From JAFGNV01 sp964612485 (GTDB taxonomy: Bacteria; Chloroflexota; Anaerolineae; 4572-78; J111), in contig CAZTFF010000009.1 in the NCBI GenBank assembly GCA_964612485.1, forward strand, positions 51,136-115,135: a DNA stretch of 64,000 nt, written 5' to 3'. Under the pieces are notes generated by a model that was not told where the DNA came from, made no database searches, and saw only the letters and a program-made list of their open reading frames with translations. Position numbers and translations under genes: made by a program. This document shows, in pieces, positions 48,601 through 57,031 of this stretch (positions are counted from its first letter, which is position 1; every line of letters begins with the position of its first letter).

Positions 48601-49365
48601 ATGCAATACCACTACCAACCGGAAGCATTGAAACAGGGCATCACCCCCCCCGCCGGAGGGCTGGAGTTTATCTCCTGCCGGCGGATTGAATTGGACCACG
48701 ATCAACCATCAGTCACGATAGAAACCGGGCCGGAAGAGGTGGTGCTGGTGCCTATCGGCGGGCAGGCCGCGTTTACGTATGGCGATGCCACCGGCCTGGC
48801 CCACTTCAGAGATTTTCTGTACGTGCCCCGGCACAGCGCCATCACCCTACAAACCGGCCACAAAGCCGTGTTGATGCGTATTGGCGCGCCCAGCGACCAC
48901 GACACCGCCTTTGCCCACCTCGCTTTTTCGGACGCGGCCAAAGACCCGGCCAAACACAAGGTCTTTGGCACCGCCGAAACCAATACCCTGCGCGATGTTT
49001 ATATGATGATTGACGACACTTTCAACGCCTCGCGGCTACTGGTGGGCATTGGCCAGGGCAGCACCGGCGGTTGGACCGTGTGGCCGCCCCACGAACACGG
49101 CGCGGAAAAAGAAGAGATTTACATCTATTTTGATATGGGCCGGGCCTTTGGTATCCAGTGCCTGTACGAATCGCTCGATAACGTCCAGGCTGTGGCTCTG
49201 GTGCGCGACGGCGATATGGTGGCCGTGCCCGGCGGTTTTCACCCCAATGCCGGCTGCCCCGGCGGGCGGATCTCTTACGTTTACGCCATGGCCGCCCGCG
49301 TGGCCGGCGAGCGAGATTTTATGACCCTGCGCATTCAAGAAGAATTTGGAGGCAAACTGGAATGA
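48601..49365 (+). CDS. IolB/KduI-family isomerase
   Basis: The 254-aa bicupin belongs to the KduI/IolB family, which isomerises 5-keto-4-deoxyuronate or 5-deoxyglucuronate. It has the conserved metal region GGWTVWPPHEHGAEKEEIYIYF in its second half (split here at residues ~155-176) and MVAVPGGFHPN. The PPHEH...EEIY form is closest to IolB. ATG 48601 is preceded by AAGGATAAG. It overlaps the epimerase gene by 4 bases, so the two are co-translated. Confidence 0.88.
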   Translation: MQYHYQPEALKQGITPPAGGLEFISCRRIELDHDQPSVTIETGPEEVVLVPIGGQAAFTYGDATGLAHFRDFLYVPRHSAITLQTGHKAVLMRIGAPSDHDTAFAHLAFSDAAKDPAKHKVFGTAETNTLRDVYMMIDDTFNASRLLVGIGQGSTGGWTVWPPHEHGAEKEEIYIYFDMGRAFGIQCLYESLDNVQAVALVRDGDMVAVPGGFHPNAGCPGGRISYVYAMAARVAGERDFMTLRIQEEFGGKLE

Positions 49366-50192
49366 AGGCTTCACAAGTGAAATTCGCCCAATCATCGTTT
49401 GTTTACTTTAACCACTCCATTCAAGATGCCATTCGACGGCTGCACAAGCTGGGCTACGACGGCATTGAAATTTGGGGCGGGCGGCCCCACATCTACCGGC
49501 ACGATCTGGATGATGAGTTGGACGACATCGCCGCCCTGCTGGACGAATTGGGCATGGTGGTTCCCAATTTCATCCCGGCCCAATTCCGCTATCCGTCGGT
49601 GTTGTGTTCGTTCAACGAGACGGTGCGGCGAGAGAGCGTGGCCTACATCAAAGACGCCATCGATAACGCCCTGCGGCTCAACTCGCCCTATGTGAGTTTG
49701 TGTCCGGGGATGACGCTGCACGGCCAGGATGTGGCGCAGGGCCGGGCGCAGCTCAAAAAGAGTTTTCTGGAATTGCTGGCGTATGTGGCCGGCAAAAACA
49801 TCACCCTGCTGATCGAACCGGCGCACAAAGCGGAAACCACCCTGATCCTGACCGTGGCCCAGGGGCTGGAGATGATCGAGGAGATCGGTTCGGCGCAGTT
49901 GGGGATTTTGCTGGATACCGGCCACTGCAACGTGAACGGCGAAGATATGGCCCAGGTGGTTGCCGGCCTCAAAGAGACGCCGATGCATATCCACATCGAC
50001 GATAATTTTGGCGACAGCGACGCCCACCTGATTCCCGGCGAGGGCAACATTGATTTTGACGCGCTGGCGGCGGCCCTCAAAGGCATCGACTACCAGGGTT
50101 TTATTTCGGCGGAACTGGGGTTTCAATATTGCCTGGACCCGGATGCAGCCGTCAAGCAGACATTGGACGTGCTGCGTGAAAAATTTGCGTAG
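49362..50192 (+). CDS. sugar phosphate isomerase/epimerase (AP endonuclease 2 fold)
   Basis: This 276-aa TIM-barrel protein resembles tagatose/allulose 3-epimerases, IolE and IolH. Metal ligands are suggested by LLIEPAHKAE, LLDTGHCNVNG, MHIHIDDNFGDSDAHLIPGEG and ISAELG. It starts ATG within the last codons of the IolB-like gene. The context points to an inositol- or sugar-acid-like pathway, but the classical iol genes iolC, iolD and iolG are not all present. Confidence 0.88.
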   Translation: MKASQVKFAQSSFVYFNHSIQDAIRRLHKLGYDGIEIWGGRPHIYRHDLDDELDDIAALLDELGMVVPNFIPAQFRYPSVLCSFNETVRRESVAYIKDAIDNALRLNSPYVSLCPGMTLHGQDVAQGRAQLKKSFLELLAYVAGKNITLLIEPAHKAETTLILTVAQGLEMIEEIGSAQLGILLDTGHCNVNGEDMAQVVAGLKETPMHIHIDDNFGDSDAHLIPGEGNIDFDALAAALKGIDYQGFISAELGFQYCLDPDAAVKQTLDVLREKFA

Positions 50193-50469
50193 AGAGAGGA
50201 GCCTAACACCCTCTACTCCTTTGAGCTGTGGAGGGGCCGCTCTCGGCTATAATTTGTCACCCTTGAAACCGGGGGCGTCCCTCCACGCTTTACTCGTAGA
50301 TAGGTTAGGTTTGGTTTGGTTCATAAAAACAAACGGCAGCACCATCAAAAAATCTCACCCCCGTTGCAGCGCCGGTTTTTGAAAGGAGGTGTATCAAGAA
50401 AAACTTTAAACAGATCCGCAGGAACCTTTCAAGAAAAATTGGTTAATTTAATCTCAAAGGAGAAAAAAA
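50193..50469. other. 277-base gap before the first binding-protein gene
   Basis: It contains a hairpin with arms GTGGAGGG (50228-50235) and CCCTCCAC (50279-50286) enclosing a TATAAT (50248-50253) without a clear -35 at normal spacing. A promoter for the transporter genes is expected here. Confidence 0.45.
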
Positions 50470-52047
50470 ATGGCAAAGAAGCATCTTAGTTTTTTGATCG
50501 TAGTAAGTTTATTGTTCATTCTGTCCACATTACCGGCCACAGCGATGGCCGCGCCGCCGGCCCAGGGCGGGATGGGCTGTGTGGAAGAAGTAGTCGTCCA
50601 GGCCGACGACTGGCTCAGTAAGTTTGCCGATAAGTTTCTGGGCGATCCGCTGGCCTACCCGGCCATTGTGACCGCCACCAACCGGCAGAGCGACGAATCG
50701 TTTGCCAAGATTTCCGACCCCAACGTGATTGATGTAGGCTGGAAACTGTGCATTCCCGAAGCCGGCGATGCCGCCGCCATTCTCTCCGCCGAAGCCGGTG
50801 AAGAGATTGTCATCACCTGGTGGAGCCACTGGGCCAACGAACCGGCCAAACGAGTGGTCATCGAAAAGATCGCGGCGGATTACGAGTTAGCCAACCCCAA
50901 TGTAGACGTTCAGGTGACCTGGTGGGATAAAAACCCGCTGCGCGACGCGATCCGCAGCACCATGACCGCCGGCGAAGGCGCGCCCGACATCACTACTTTT
51001 GATACTGACGTCATCGAATGGGTCGAAGCCGGCTGGCTGCTGGATTTGGAAGACACCCTGCCCTGGGACAACTTCATCGCCGCCGCTCAGAAAGATGGGG
51101 TTTACGAGGGCATTGACGGCAGCTACAAATTCAACATCGGCTTCAAAGTGGACATGCTGCTCTACAACCCCGACATCTTTGCTGAACTCGGCATCGAAGT
51201 ACCCGAAGATCACCAGTTCACCCAGGCTGAATTCATCGACGTGGTGCAAAAATGCAGCGATGCCGGTTACGCCGGTGTGGCCGACGCCATCGGCAACCGC
51301 CCCTACCCCGGCCGTTTCCCGGTGGAGGATGCGCTGATCAATCTGGTTGGTACCGAAGAATTCGGCAAACTCTATCGCGGCGAAACCTCCTGGGATACCC
51401 CCGAAGTCCGCCAGGTGCTGGAATGGTCGGCCAACGCGCGGGACGCCGGCCTGTGGCCCGATACCTTCGCCACCATGACCATCGACGAATACCACGTCTT
51501 CTTCCACACCCAAAAAGGCGCCTGCATGCTCTACAACCCCACCTGGTACACGGGCCGGGGCTTCAAGGCTGAAGAAGAAGGCGGCCAATCGCCCGACTTC
51601 CAGTTTGGTATGATGAAATACCCTTTGATGGACGGCGCCCAGGCCCCCGATACGCTGCGGGGCGGCTTTGAATCCGGCTACGCCGTGCTGTCCCAAACCC
51701 AGCATCCTGATGTGGCCAAAGACATCCTGGCTTTTGCCGCCCAGCCCCAGTATGGCGCGTTGTGGGTGGCCGTAACCAACAGCCCCAGCTCCATTGTGTA
51801 CGATCAGGCCACCGATTGGCCTTCCGCCGGCATGCTGGCCGAAATGGGCGCTGAAGCCGGCAAGTGGGACTGGTACTGGGAAGAGTTCAACAGCGTCTAC
51901 GGCCCGATGGATGTGGGCGTAACCAACGAGAGCCGCTGCGGCGATTTTGAAGCCGCCTCGGTGGCCGCGCTGAACGAAGGCTTGCCGCTGGGCCTGATGT
52001 CGGTGGATGAAGCCATTGAAATGCTCGACGCGGCGCTGTGCCAGTAA
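50470..52047 (+). CDS. LysM-fused extracellular sugar-binding protein
   Basis: The 525-aa product has a Sec signal peptide (LLFILSTLPATAMAAPPAQ) without a lipobox. A LysM-like domain follows at ~35-98 (VVVQADDWLSKFADKFLGD ... WKLCIPE), and then an ABC binding domain (ITWWSHWANEPAKRVVIEK, MTAGEGAPDITTFD, HTQKGACMLYNPTWYTGRG). LysM binds glycan such as peptidoglycan, so it may tether the binding protein to the wall in place of a lipid anchor. AAAGGAG lies before ATG 50470. Its paralogue follows directly. Confidence 0.92.
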   Translation: MAKKHLSFLIVVSLLFILSTLPATAMAAPPAQGGMGCVEEVVVQADDWLSKFADKFLGDPLAYPAIVTATNRQSDESFAKISDPNVIDVGWKLCIPEAGDAAAILSAEAGEEIVITWWSHWANEPAKRVVIEKIAADYELANPNVDVQVTWWDKNPLRDAIRSTMTAGEGAPDITTFDTDVIEWVEAGWLLDLEDTLPWDNFIAAAQKDGVYEGIDGSYKFNIGFKVDMLLYNPDIFAELGIEVPEDHQFTQAEFIDVVQKCSDAGYAGVADAIGNRPYPGRFPVEDALINLVGTEEFGKLYRGETSWDTPEVRQVLEWSANARDAGLWPDTFATMTIDEYHVFFHTQKGACMLYNPTWYTGRGFKAEEEGGQSPDFQFGMMKYPLMDGAQAPDTLRGGFESGYAVLSQTQHPDVAKDILAFAAQPQYGALWVAVTNSPSSIVYDQATDWPSAGMLAEMGAEAGKWDWYWEEFNSVYGPMDVGVTNESRCGDFEAASVAALNEGLPLGLMSVDEAIEMLDAALCQ

Positions 52048-52108
52048 CGCAGGTGTAAGGTGAGGAAATCCTCACAACGACCTCGAATACTTGAGTTGGT
52101 CAAGTCAC

Positions 52109-52160
52109 AAAAAAAGAAGACACCGCTTCCTTTGCGCAGGCGGGCGGTGTCTTCAAAAAA
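52109..52160 (-). terminator. terminator-like stem-loop, family copy 3
   Basis: GAAGACACCGC (52116-52126) pairs exactly with GCGGTGTCTTC (52144-52154). On the minus strand seven T residues follow; on the plus strand an A-run follows. It lies between the two binding-protein genes, and the stem and ACCGCTTCC loop part are related to copies 1 and 2. Confidence 0.65.
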
Positions 52161-52281
52161 CAGTTACGTGGATGTGTAACCCAGCAACTGTAACAGCATT
52201 ATACGCAAAATATTTAAAAATGGAAGTATACAATAACAAAAATTTTCTTACGATGATTATTGTCCACAAGGAGGACGAACC

Positions 52282-53718
52282 ATGTTGAAGAAGCCTTTGA
52301 TCATTTTGGGCATCGCTCTGCTTATCGCCGGTATTCTGGCCGGTTGCGGCGCGGCTCCCCAGGTTGTTGAAAAAGAAGTAGTGGTGACCCAGGAAGTTGA
52401 AGTGGAAAAGATCGTCACCATAGAGGTTGAGAAAGAGGTAGAAAAAGAAGTTGAAAAAATTGTGGAGGTTACAGCTGTACCCGAAGAGGAGCCTGTCACC
52501 ATTACGGTATGGAGCCACTTTGCCAATGAACCCACTACTCGGAAAATCATCGAAACAGTCTTTGCCGATTATGAGGCCGCCAATCCCAATGTAAATATCG
52601 AAGTAACCTGGTGGGACAAAGAGCCTCTACGCGATGCCGTTCGCACCGTAATGACCGCAGGAGATGAGGGGGCACCAGATATTACCACGTTTGACACCAA
52701 CGATGTTCAATGGGTTGAAGCCGGTTGGCTGGTAAATTTGGAAGATGATTTGCCCTGGGACAACTTTGTATCTGGAGCGCGGGCAGCTGAAAAGTATGCC
52801 GGAATTGATGGGGTTTATAAATTCAATTTCGCCTCTACGGTTGATTACCTGCTGTACAACAAGGAGATTTTTGAAGAACTGGGAATCGAAGTCCCTGAAG
52901 ATTATCAGTTTACCCAGAGCGAGTTTGTTGATGTAGTCAAGAAATGTAACGAGGCGGGCTACGCAGGGCTAGCCGACTCTATTGGCAACCGGCCATATCC
53001 AGGTCGATATCCGACCAATACAGCGTTAGTCAACTTAGTAGGTATTGAAGAATATGGTAAATACTTCCGCGGCGAACAATCTTGGGATACTCCTGAAGTA
53101 CGCCAGGTACTTGAATGGGTAGAAGAACTTAGCGCCAACGGACTGTGGCCCGAAAGTTTTGCTACGATGACCATTGACGAGTATCACGTATATTTCCACA
53201 CCTTACAAGATGCTTGTATGCTCTATAACGGAACCTGGTACACTGCCCGCGCCTTTAAACCCGAAGAAGAAGGCGGTCAGAGTCCCGATTTTCATTTTGG
53301 CATGCTGCGTTATCCCAAGATGGATGGGGCCAAAGCTAATGAACAACTTAAAGCCAGTTTCCCCACCGGCTATGCTGTACTTTCTTCCAGTGAGTACCCG
53401 GAGATTGCCAAAGATGTCCTTGTGCATTGGGCCTCTAATCCCACTTACGGAGCGATGCAGGCGCTGGGAAACAATGCACCGTCCGCTATCAAGTTTGGGT
53501 CTGAAGACATTCCAGACGATCTCAAAGACAACCCCTGGCAATGGTACTGGGATGAATACGACAAAGTCTACGGTGATTTAGAATTGGCCGTTACGGCTGA
53601 AACTCCCTGTGGTGATTTTGAGGCAGCTATGGAAAGCACCCTCAATGAAGGCTTACCACTTGGATTGTTGTCTGTGGATGAAGCCATTGAAATGCTGGAT
53701 GCTTCATTGTGCCAGTAA
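52282..53718 (+). CDS. lipoprotein sugar-binding protein, paralogue of the preceding gene
   Basis: The 478-aa product has a lipoprotein signal (LLIAGILAGCGA, Cys 22), a repetitive Glu/Val/Lys linker (EKEVEKEVEKIVEV), and a binding domain closely similar to that of 50470-52047 (ITVWSHFANEPTTRKIIE, GAPDITTFDTND, IGNRPYPGRYPTN). Here the anchor is lipid rather than LysM. Its third codon positions are visibly richer in A/T than those of the first paralogue and the permeases, which suggests a separate origin. AAGGAGG lies upstream of ATG 52282. Confidence 0.92.
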   Translation: MLKKPLIILGIALLIAGILAGCGAAPQVVEKEVVVTQEVEVEKIVTIEVEKEVEKEVEKIVEVTAVPEEEPVTITVWSHFANEPTTRKIIETVFADYEAANPNVNIEVTWWDKEPLRDAVRTVMTAGDEGAPDITTFDTNDVQWVEAGWLVNLEDDLPWDNFVSGARAAEKYAGIDGVYKFNFASTVDYLLYNKEIFEELGIEVPEDYQFTQSEFVDVVKKCNEAGYAGLADSIGNRPYPGRYPTNTALVNLVGIEEYGKYFRGEQSWDTPEVRQVLEWVEELSANGLWPESFATMTIDEYHVYFHTLQDACMLYNGTWYTARAFKPEEEGGQSPDFHFGMLRYPKMDGAKANEQLKASFPTGYAVLSSSEYPEIAKDVLVHWASNPTYGAMQALGNNAPSAIKFGSEDIPDDLKDNPWQWYWDEYDKVYGDLELAVTAETPCGDFEAAMESTLNEGLPLGLLSVDEAIEMLDASLCQ

Positions 53719-53766
53719 AGTGATATAATATAAACTGATTGTAATCAGCTCAATTAACGAGGTCCT

Positions 53767-53800
53767 GGGGGTGGAACAAAACAGTTGTTGTTCCGCCCCC
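53767..53800 (+). other. intercistronic hairpin before the permease genes
   Basis: GGGGGTGGAACAA (53767-53779) pairs with TTGTTCCGCCCCC (53788-53800). No T-run follows. A strong hairpin at this place commonly protects the binding-protein mRNA or limits readthrough into the permeases. Confidence 0.7.
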
Positions 53801-53832
53801 ATAAAAGAATTTATTGTTCAGGAAAGGTAACT

Positions 53833-54798
53833 ATGGCAACTCAAAGCGTTGTCCAAAACGAGCAAAATCAGCCACAATCGCTTGCCGGGGAAATCAGAAC
53901 AAAAGAACGAAGACCATGGGGGTCTATTCTGCTGTTCATAGCGCCGGTGATGATCTACTACGCAATTTTTATTCTCTACCCGGTCTTCAAAACCTTCTGG
54001 AATTCCTTCCACACCATCGGGCCGGACCCCATGCGCACCGGCGCGCTGGTAGAAACCTTTGTGGGAACCGAGAATTTCTACAACCTCTTTTCAGATCGCA
54101 TCTTCAAGATCGCGGTCAAAAACACCCTGATCTGGGGCGTGGTGGGGCCGCTGCTGGAGATGGTTGTTGCCTCCACCCTGGCTTTCATCGCCTACTTCAA
54201 AGTGCCCTTTCACCGCTTCTACCGCACGGCCTGGTTCAGTCCGCTGCTGGTATCGGGCGTGATCGTGGGGCTGGTCTTTCGCTGGATTTTCAATTTTGAT
54301 TGGGGCCTGGTGAACGTGGCCCTGCGTTCGGTGGGCCTGGATGAACTGGCCCTCAATTGGCTGGGCCGGCGCGATACGCCGCTGGCCGTGGTTATTTTCG
54401 TTCACTTCTGGTCCACCTTTGGCTACTCCTTTATGCTGCTGCTGGCCGGGCTGACCACCATCCCTGAAGAAATCATCGAAGCGGCGCGTATCGACGGGGC
54501 CGGCCTGGTGCAAACCGCCGTGCGGGTGATGCTGCCCATTCTGCGCCCCACCTTTGTCACCGTTCTCATTCTCTCGTTCATGGGCAAAATGCGGGCCTTC
54601 AATGTGGTCTGGGTGCTAACCGGCGGCGGGCCGGTGTACGCCTCGGAGACCGTAGCCACCTACGTGCAGAAACGCGCCTTTGCCTGGAGTACGCTCGATC
54701 TGGGCTACCCGTCGGCCATTGCCATTGCCTGGTTTGGGGTGGTACTGGTGGGCGTGGCCTTGATCAGCCGCTGGCTGAGAACCCAGGCGGAGTATTAG
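53833..54798 (+). CDS. carbohydrate ABC transporter permease (MalF type)
   Basis: From ATG 53833 (AGGAAAGG upstream) the 321-aa permease has six membrane helices, the EAA loop EIIEAARIDGAGLVQTAVRV, and the MalF-type segments WIFNFDWGLVNVALR and TVATYVQKRAFAWSTLDLGY (read ETVATY...). It pairs with the MalG-type gene that follows and serves one or both binding proteins upstream. It is related to the permease at 24678-25652. Confidence 0.94.
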   Translation: MATQSVVQNEQNQPQSLAGEIRTKERRPWGSILLFIAPVMIYYAIFILYPVFKTFWNSFHTIGPDPMRTGALVETFVGTENFYNLFSDRIFKIAVKNTLIWGVVGPLLEMVVASTLAFIAYFKVPFHRFYRTAWFSPLLVSGVIVGLVFRWIFNFDWGLVNVALRSVGLDELALNWLGRRDTPLAVVIFVHFWSTFGYSFMLLLAGLTTIPEEIIEAARIDGAGLVQTAVRVMLPILRPTFVTVLILSFMGKMRAFNVVWVLTGGGPVYASETVATYVQKRAFAWSTLDLGYPSAIAIAWFGVVLVGVALISRWLRTQAEY

Positions 54799-54821
54799 GG
54801 CTTTTGTTTTTCACAAAAGCC
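54799..54821. other. short hairpin between the permease genes
   Basis: GGCTTTTG (54799-54806) and CAAAAGCC (54814-54821) pair exactly just after the MalF-type stop codon. There is no T-run, so transcription probably continues. Confidence 0.55.
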
Positions 54822-54853
54822 TAAGCAATTATTCAAATTATTCAGGAGTTATT

Positions 54854-55744
54854 ATGAACGCAGGTGAATTATCCATGGCAAAATCTCAGCAGAACACCAA
54901 CTTTCGCTGGCGGCGGCGGGCGGGCCGTATTCTGTTAACCGTTTTTTTGATGATCTTCACCCTCCTGGTGCTGGTCCCCTTCATCTGGATGATCGTGATG
55001 TCGTTCCGCACCACCGCCGGCATCTTGCAGAACCCCTACGGCTTTCCGGTAGAATTTCGCTGGCAGAACTATATCAAACTGATGTTTGATCCCGACATCC
55101 GTTTCTATCGCTTCTTTTTGAACAGCATCTTTGTCACCTTCTTTACACTGCTGCTATCCACTCTTCTGGCCGCGATGGGCGGCTACGGTTTTGGCCGAAA
55201 GCGGTATAATTTCCCCTACCGGGAGAGTTTGTTCTACCTGCTGCTGTTCGCCCTGATGCTGCCGGTGCAGGTGATGTACATTCCGCAATTTGTTATGATG
55301 AGTAATTACGGGCTGCTGCAAACCCGGTGGGCGCTGGTGCTGGTGTACACCGCCGCCGCCCTGCCGGTGAGCGTCTTTTTGATGCGCACCTATTTTTCCC
55401 AACTGCCCAGCGAAATCGAAGATGCCGCCCGGATCGACGGGGCCAGCGACTTCCGCACCTTCTGGCAGGTGATGCTGCCCATCGCCCAGCCGGCCCTGGT
55501 CACCGTGATCCTGGTCAACTTTGTGCATTACTGGAACGAGCTGCTGCTGGCCATCACCATGGTACCCGACCCCGAAAAGCGAACCCTGCCCGCCGCCTTG
55601 TTCCACTTTGTGGGCGAACACGGCTCGGATTACGCCATGGCGGCCACCAGCCTGGTGGCCGCCATGCTGCCGCTGCTGATCGTTTACCTGCTGCTTTCGG
55701 AGCGATTTGTGGAAGGTTTGACTGCCGGCGCGGTTAAAGGATAG
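54854..55744 (+). CDS. carbohydrate ABC transporter permease (MalG type)
   Basis: The 296-aa permease has six helices, the EAA loop EIEDAARIDGASDFRTFWQV and the typical end RFVEGLTAGAVKG. ATG 54854 has AGGAG upstream. As in the minus-strand operon, no ATPase gene is present, so both importers may share one ATPase encoded elsewhere. Confidence 0.94.
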   Translation: MNAGELSMAKSQQNTNFRWRRRAGRILLTVFLMIFTLLVLVPFIWMIVMSFRTTAGILQNPYGFPVEFRWQNYIKLMFDPDIRFYRFFLNSIFVTFFTLLLSTLLAAMGGYGFGRKRYNFPYRESLFYLLLFALMLPVQVMYIPQFVMMSNYGLLQTRWALVLVYTAAALPVSVFLMRTYFSQLPSEIEDAARIDGASDFRTFWQVMLPIAQPALVTVILVNFVHYWNELLLAITMVPDPEKRTLPAALFHFVGEHGSDYAMAATSLVAAMLPLLIVYLLLSERFVEGLTAGAVKG

Positions 55745-55918
55745 CTATTTTGGCCCCCACCAACACGGTTCAAACAGATACGCCGCCTGAGAATCTTGAA
55801 GCGGCCTATACAGCCGTCCAAGAGTATATACCGGCCTGAGCCGGTATTGAATTGCGCCTGCCGATCAATTACCTATAATTCGGGCCAACACTAAATTTTT
55901 CTTTTCAAGGAGAAAATC

Positions 55919-56881
55919 ATGCCCTTACAATTTGATATGCCGCTGGCAGAGCTAAAAACCTATCAAGGCCGCAACCCCCGCCCCGCCGATTTTGAGGCGT
56001 ATTGGGACACGGCCATCGCTGAAATGCAGGCGCTTGACCCCCAGGTGGAGTTAGTTCCCGCCGATTTTCAGGCCCCTTTCGCCGAATGTTTCCATCTCTA
56101 TTTTACCGGCGTGGGCGGCGCGCGGATCCATGCGAAATTACTGCACCCGAAAAATGAGCCAACACCGCATCCCGCCCTCTTGATGTTTCACGGGTACTCA
56201 ATCAATTCCGGCGACTGGTCCGAAAAACTCGGCTACGTAGCCCAGGGCTACACCGTGGCCGCGCTCGACTGCCGGGGGCAGGGCGGCTTGTCGGAAGACG
56301 TGGGGGGCGTGGCCGGCTGGACGCTCAAAGGCCACATTGTCCGCGGGCTGGGCGACGCGCCGGAAAAAATGCTCTACCGCCAGATTTTTCTGGACACGGC
56401 CCAACTGGCCAAGATCGTGATGGCTATGCCGGAGGTGGATGAAACGCGCGTGGGCGCTACCGGCGCCAGCCAGGGCGGCGGGCTGACGCTGGCCTGCGCC
56501 GCGCTGGAGCCGCGCCTCAAACTGGCCGCGCCTGTCTTCCCTTTTTTGACGGATTACCAGCGCTTCTGGGAACTTGATCTGGACACCGACGCCTACTCGG
56601 AACTGCAAAGTTACTTCCGCCGCTTCGACCCGCGCCACGAGCGGGAGAACGAAATATTCACCCAACTCGGCTATGTTGACGTGCAGCACCTGGCCCCCCG
56701 CATCCGGGCCGAAGTGTTGATGGCCGTCAGTTTGATGGACCAGGTCTGCCCGCCCTCCACCCAATTTGCAGCCTACAACAAGATCACGGCCAAAAAATCA
56801 ATGACCCTTTACCCTGATTTCGGCCACGAAAACCTGCCGGGAAATTCAGACATGATTTTTGAATTTATGCAGCAGCTTTAG
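55919..56881 (+). CDS. acetyl-xylan esterase / cephalosporin-C deacetylase-like hydrolase
   Basis: This 320-aa alpha/beta hydrolase of the AXE1 family removes acetyl groups from sugars or xylan. It has LLMFHGYSINSGDW, LDCRGQGGLSEDVGG, the nucleophile serine in GATGASQGGGLTLA, the acid in MDQVCPPST and the final His in FGHENLPG. There is no signal peptide, so it would act on imported acetylated sugars. AAGGAG precedes ATG 55919. The G of its TAG stop is the first base of the MITE-like copy 2. Confidence 0.88.
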   Translation: MPLQFDMPLAELKTYQGRNPRPADFEAYWDTAIAEMQALDPQVELVPADFQAPFAECFHLYFTGVGGARIHAKLLHPKNEPTPHPALLMFHGYSINSGDWSEKLGYVAQGYTVAALDCRGQGGLSEDVGGVAGWTLKGHIVRGLGDAPEKMLYRQIFLDTAQLAKIVMAMPEVDETRVGATGASQGGGLTLACAALEPRLKLAAPVFPFLTDYQRFWELDLDTDAYSELQSYFRRFDPRHERENEIFTQLGYVDVQHLAPRIRAEVLMAVSLMDQVCPPSTQFAAYNKITAKKSMTLYPDFGHENLPGNSDMIFEFMQQL

Positions 56882-56995
56882 GAATAAGAATTTAATAACT
56901 TACCCATTTCGCCAGGAGATTAGCGATTAGAGATTGGAGATTCAGGCTAATAATCGCCAATCTCTAAATTGGGCAAGTTATTTATACACCATTCC
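56881..56995 (-). mobile_element. MITE-like element, copy 2 (115 bp)
   Basis: This is the reverse-oriented copy of 45118-45240, with the same terminal repeats (GGAATAAGAATTTAATAACTT at the left here) and GGAGATT core; the two differ mainly by the number of core units. A TTA trinucleotide lies on both sides (56878-56880 and 56996-56998), a possible target duplication. It is fixed exactly at the end of the esterase gene. Confidence 0.75.
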
Positions 56996-57031
56996 TTAGT
57001 AATCTGTTGGAGAAAACCGCAGAGATTTCTA

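Noticed and set aside
55829..55848. Hairpin ATACCGGCCTGAGCCGGTAT after the permease operon as terminator
   Set aside because: No T-run follows on the plus strand; it may be a weak stem but not a convincing terminator.
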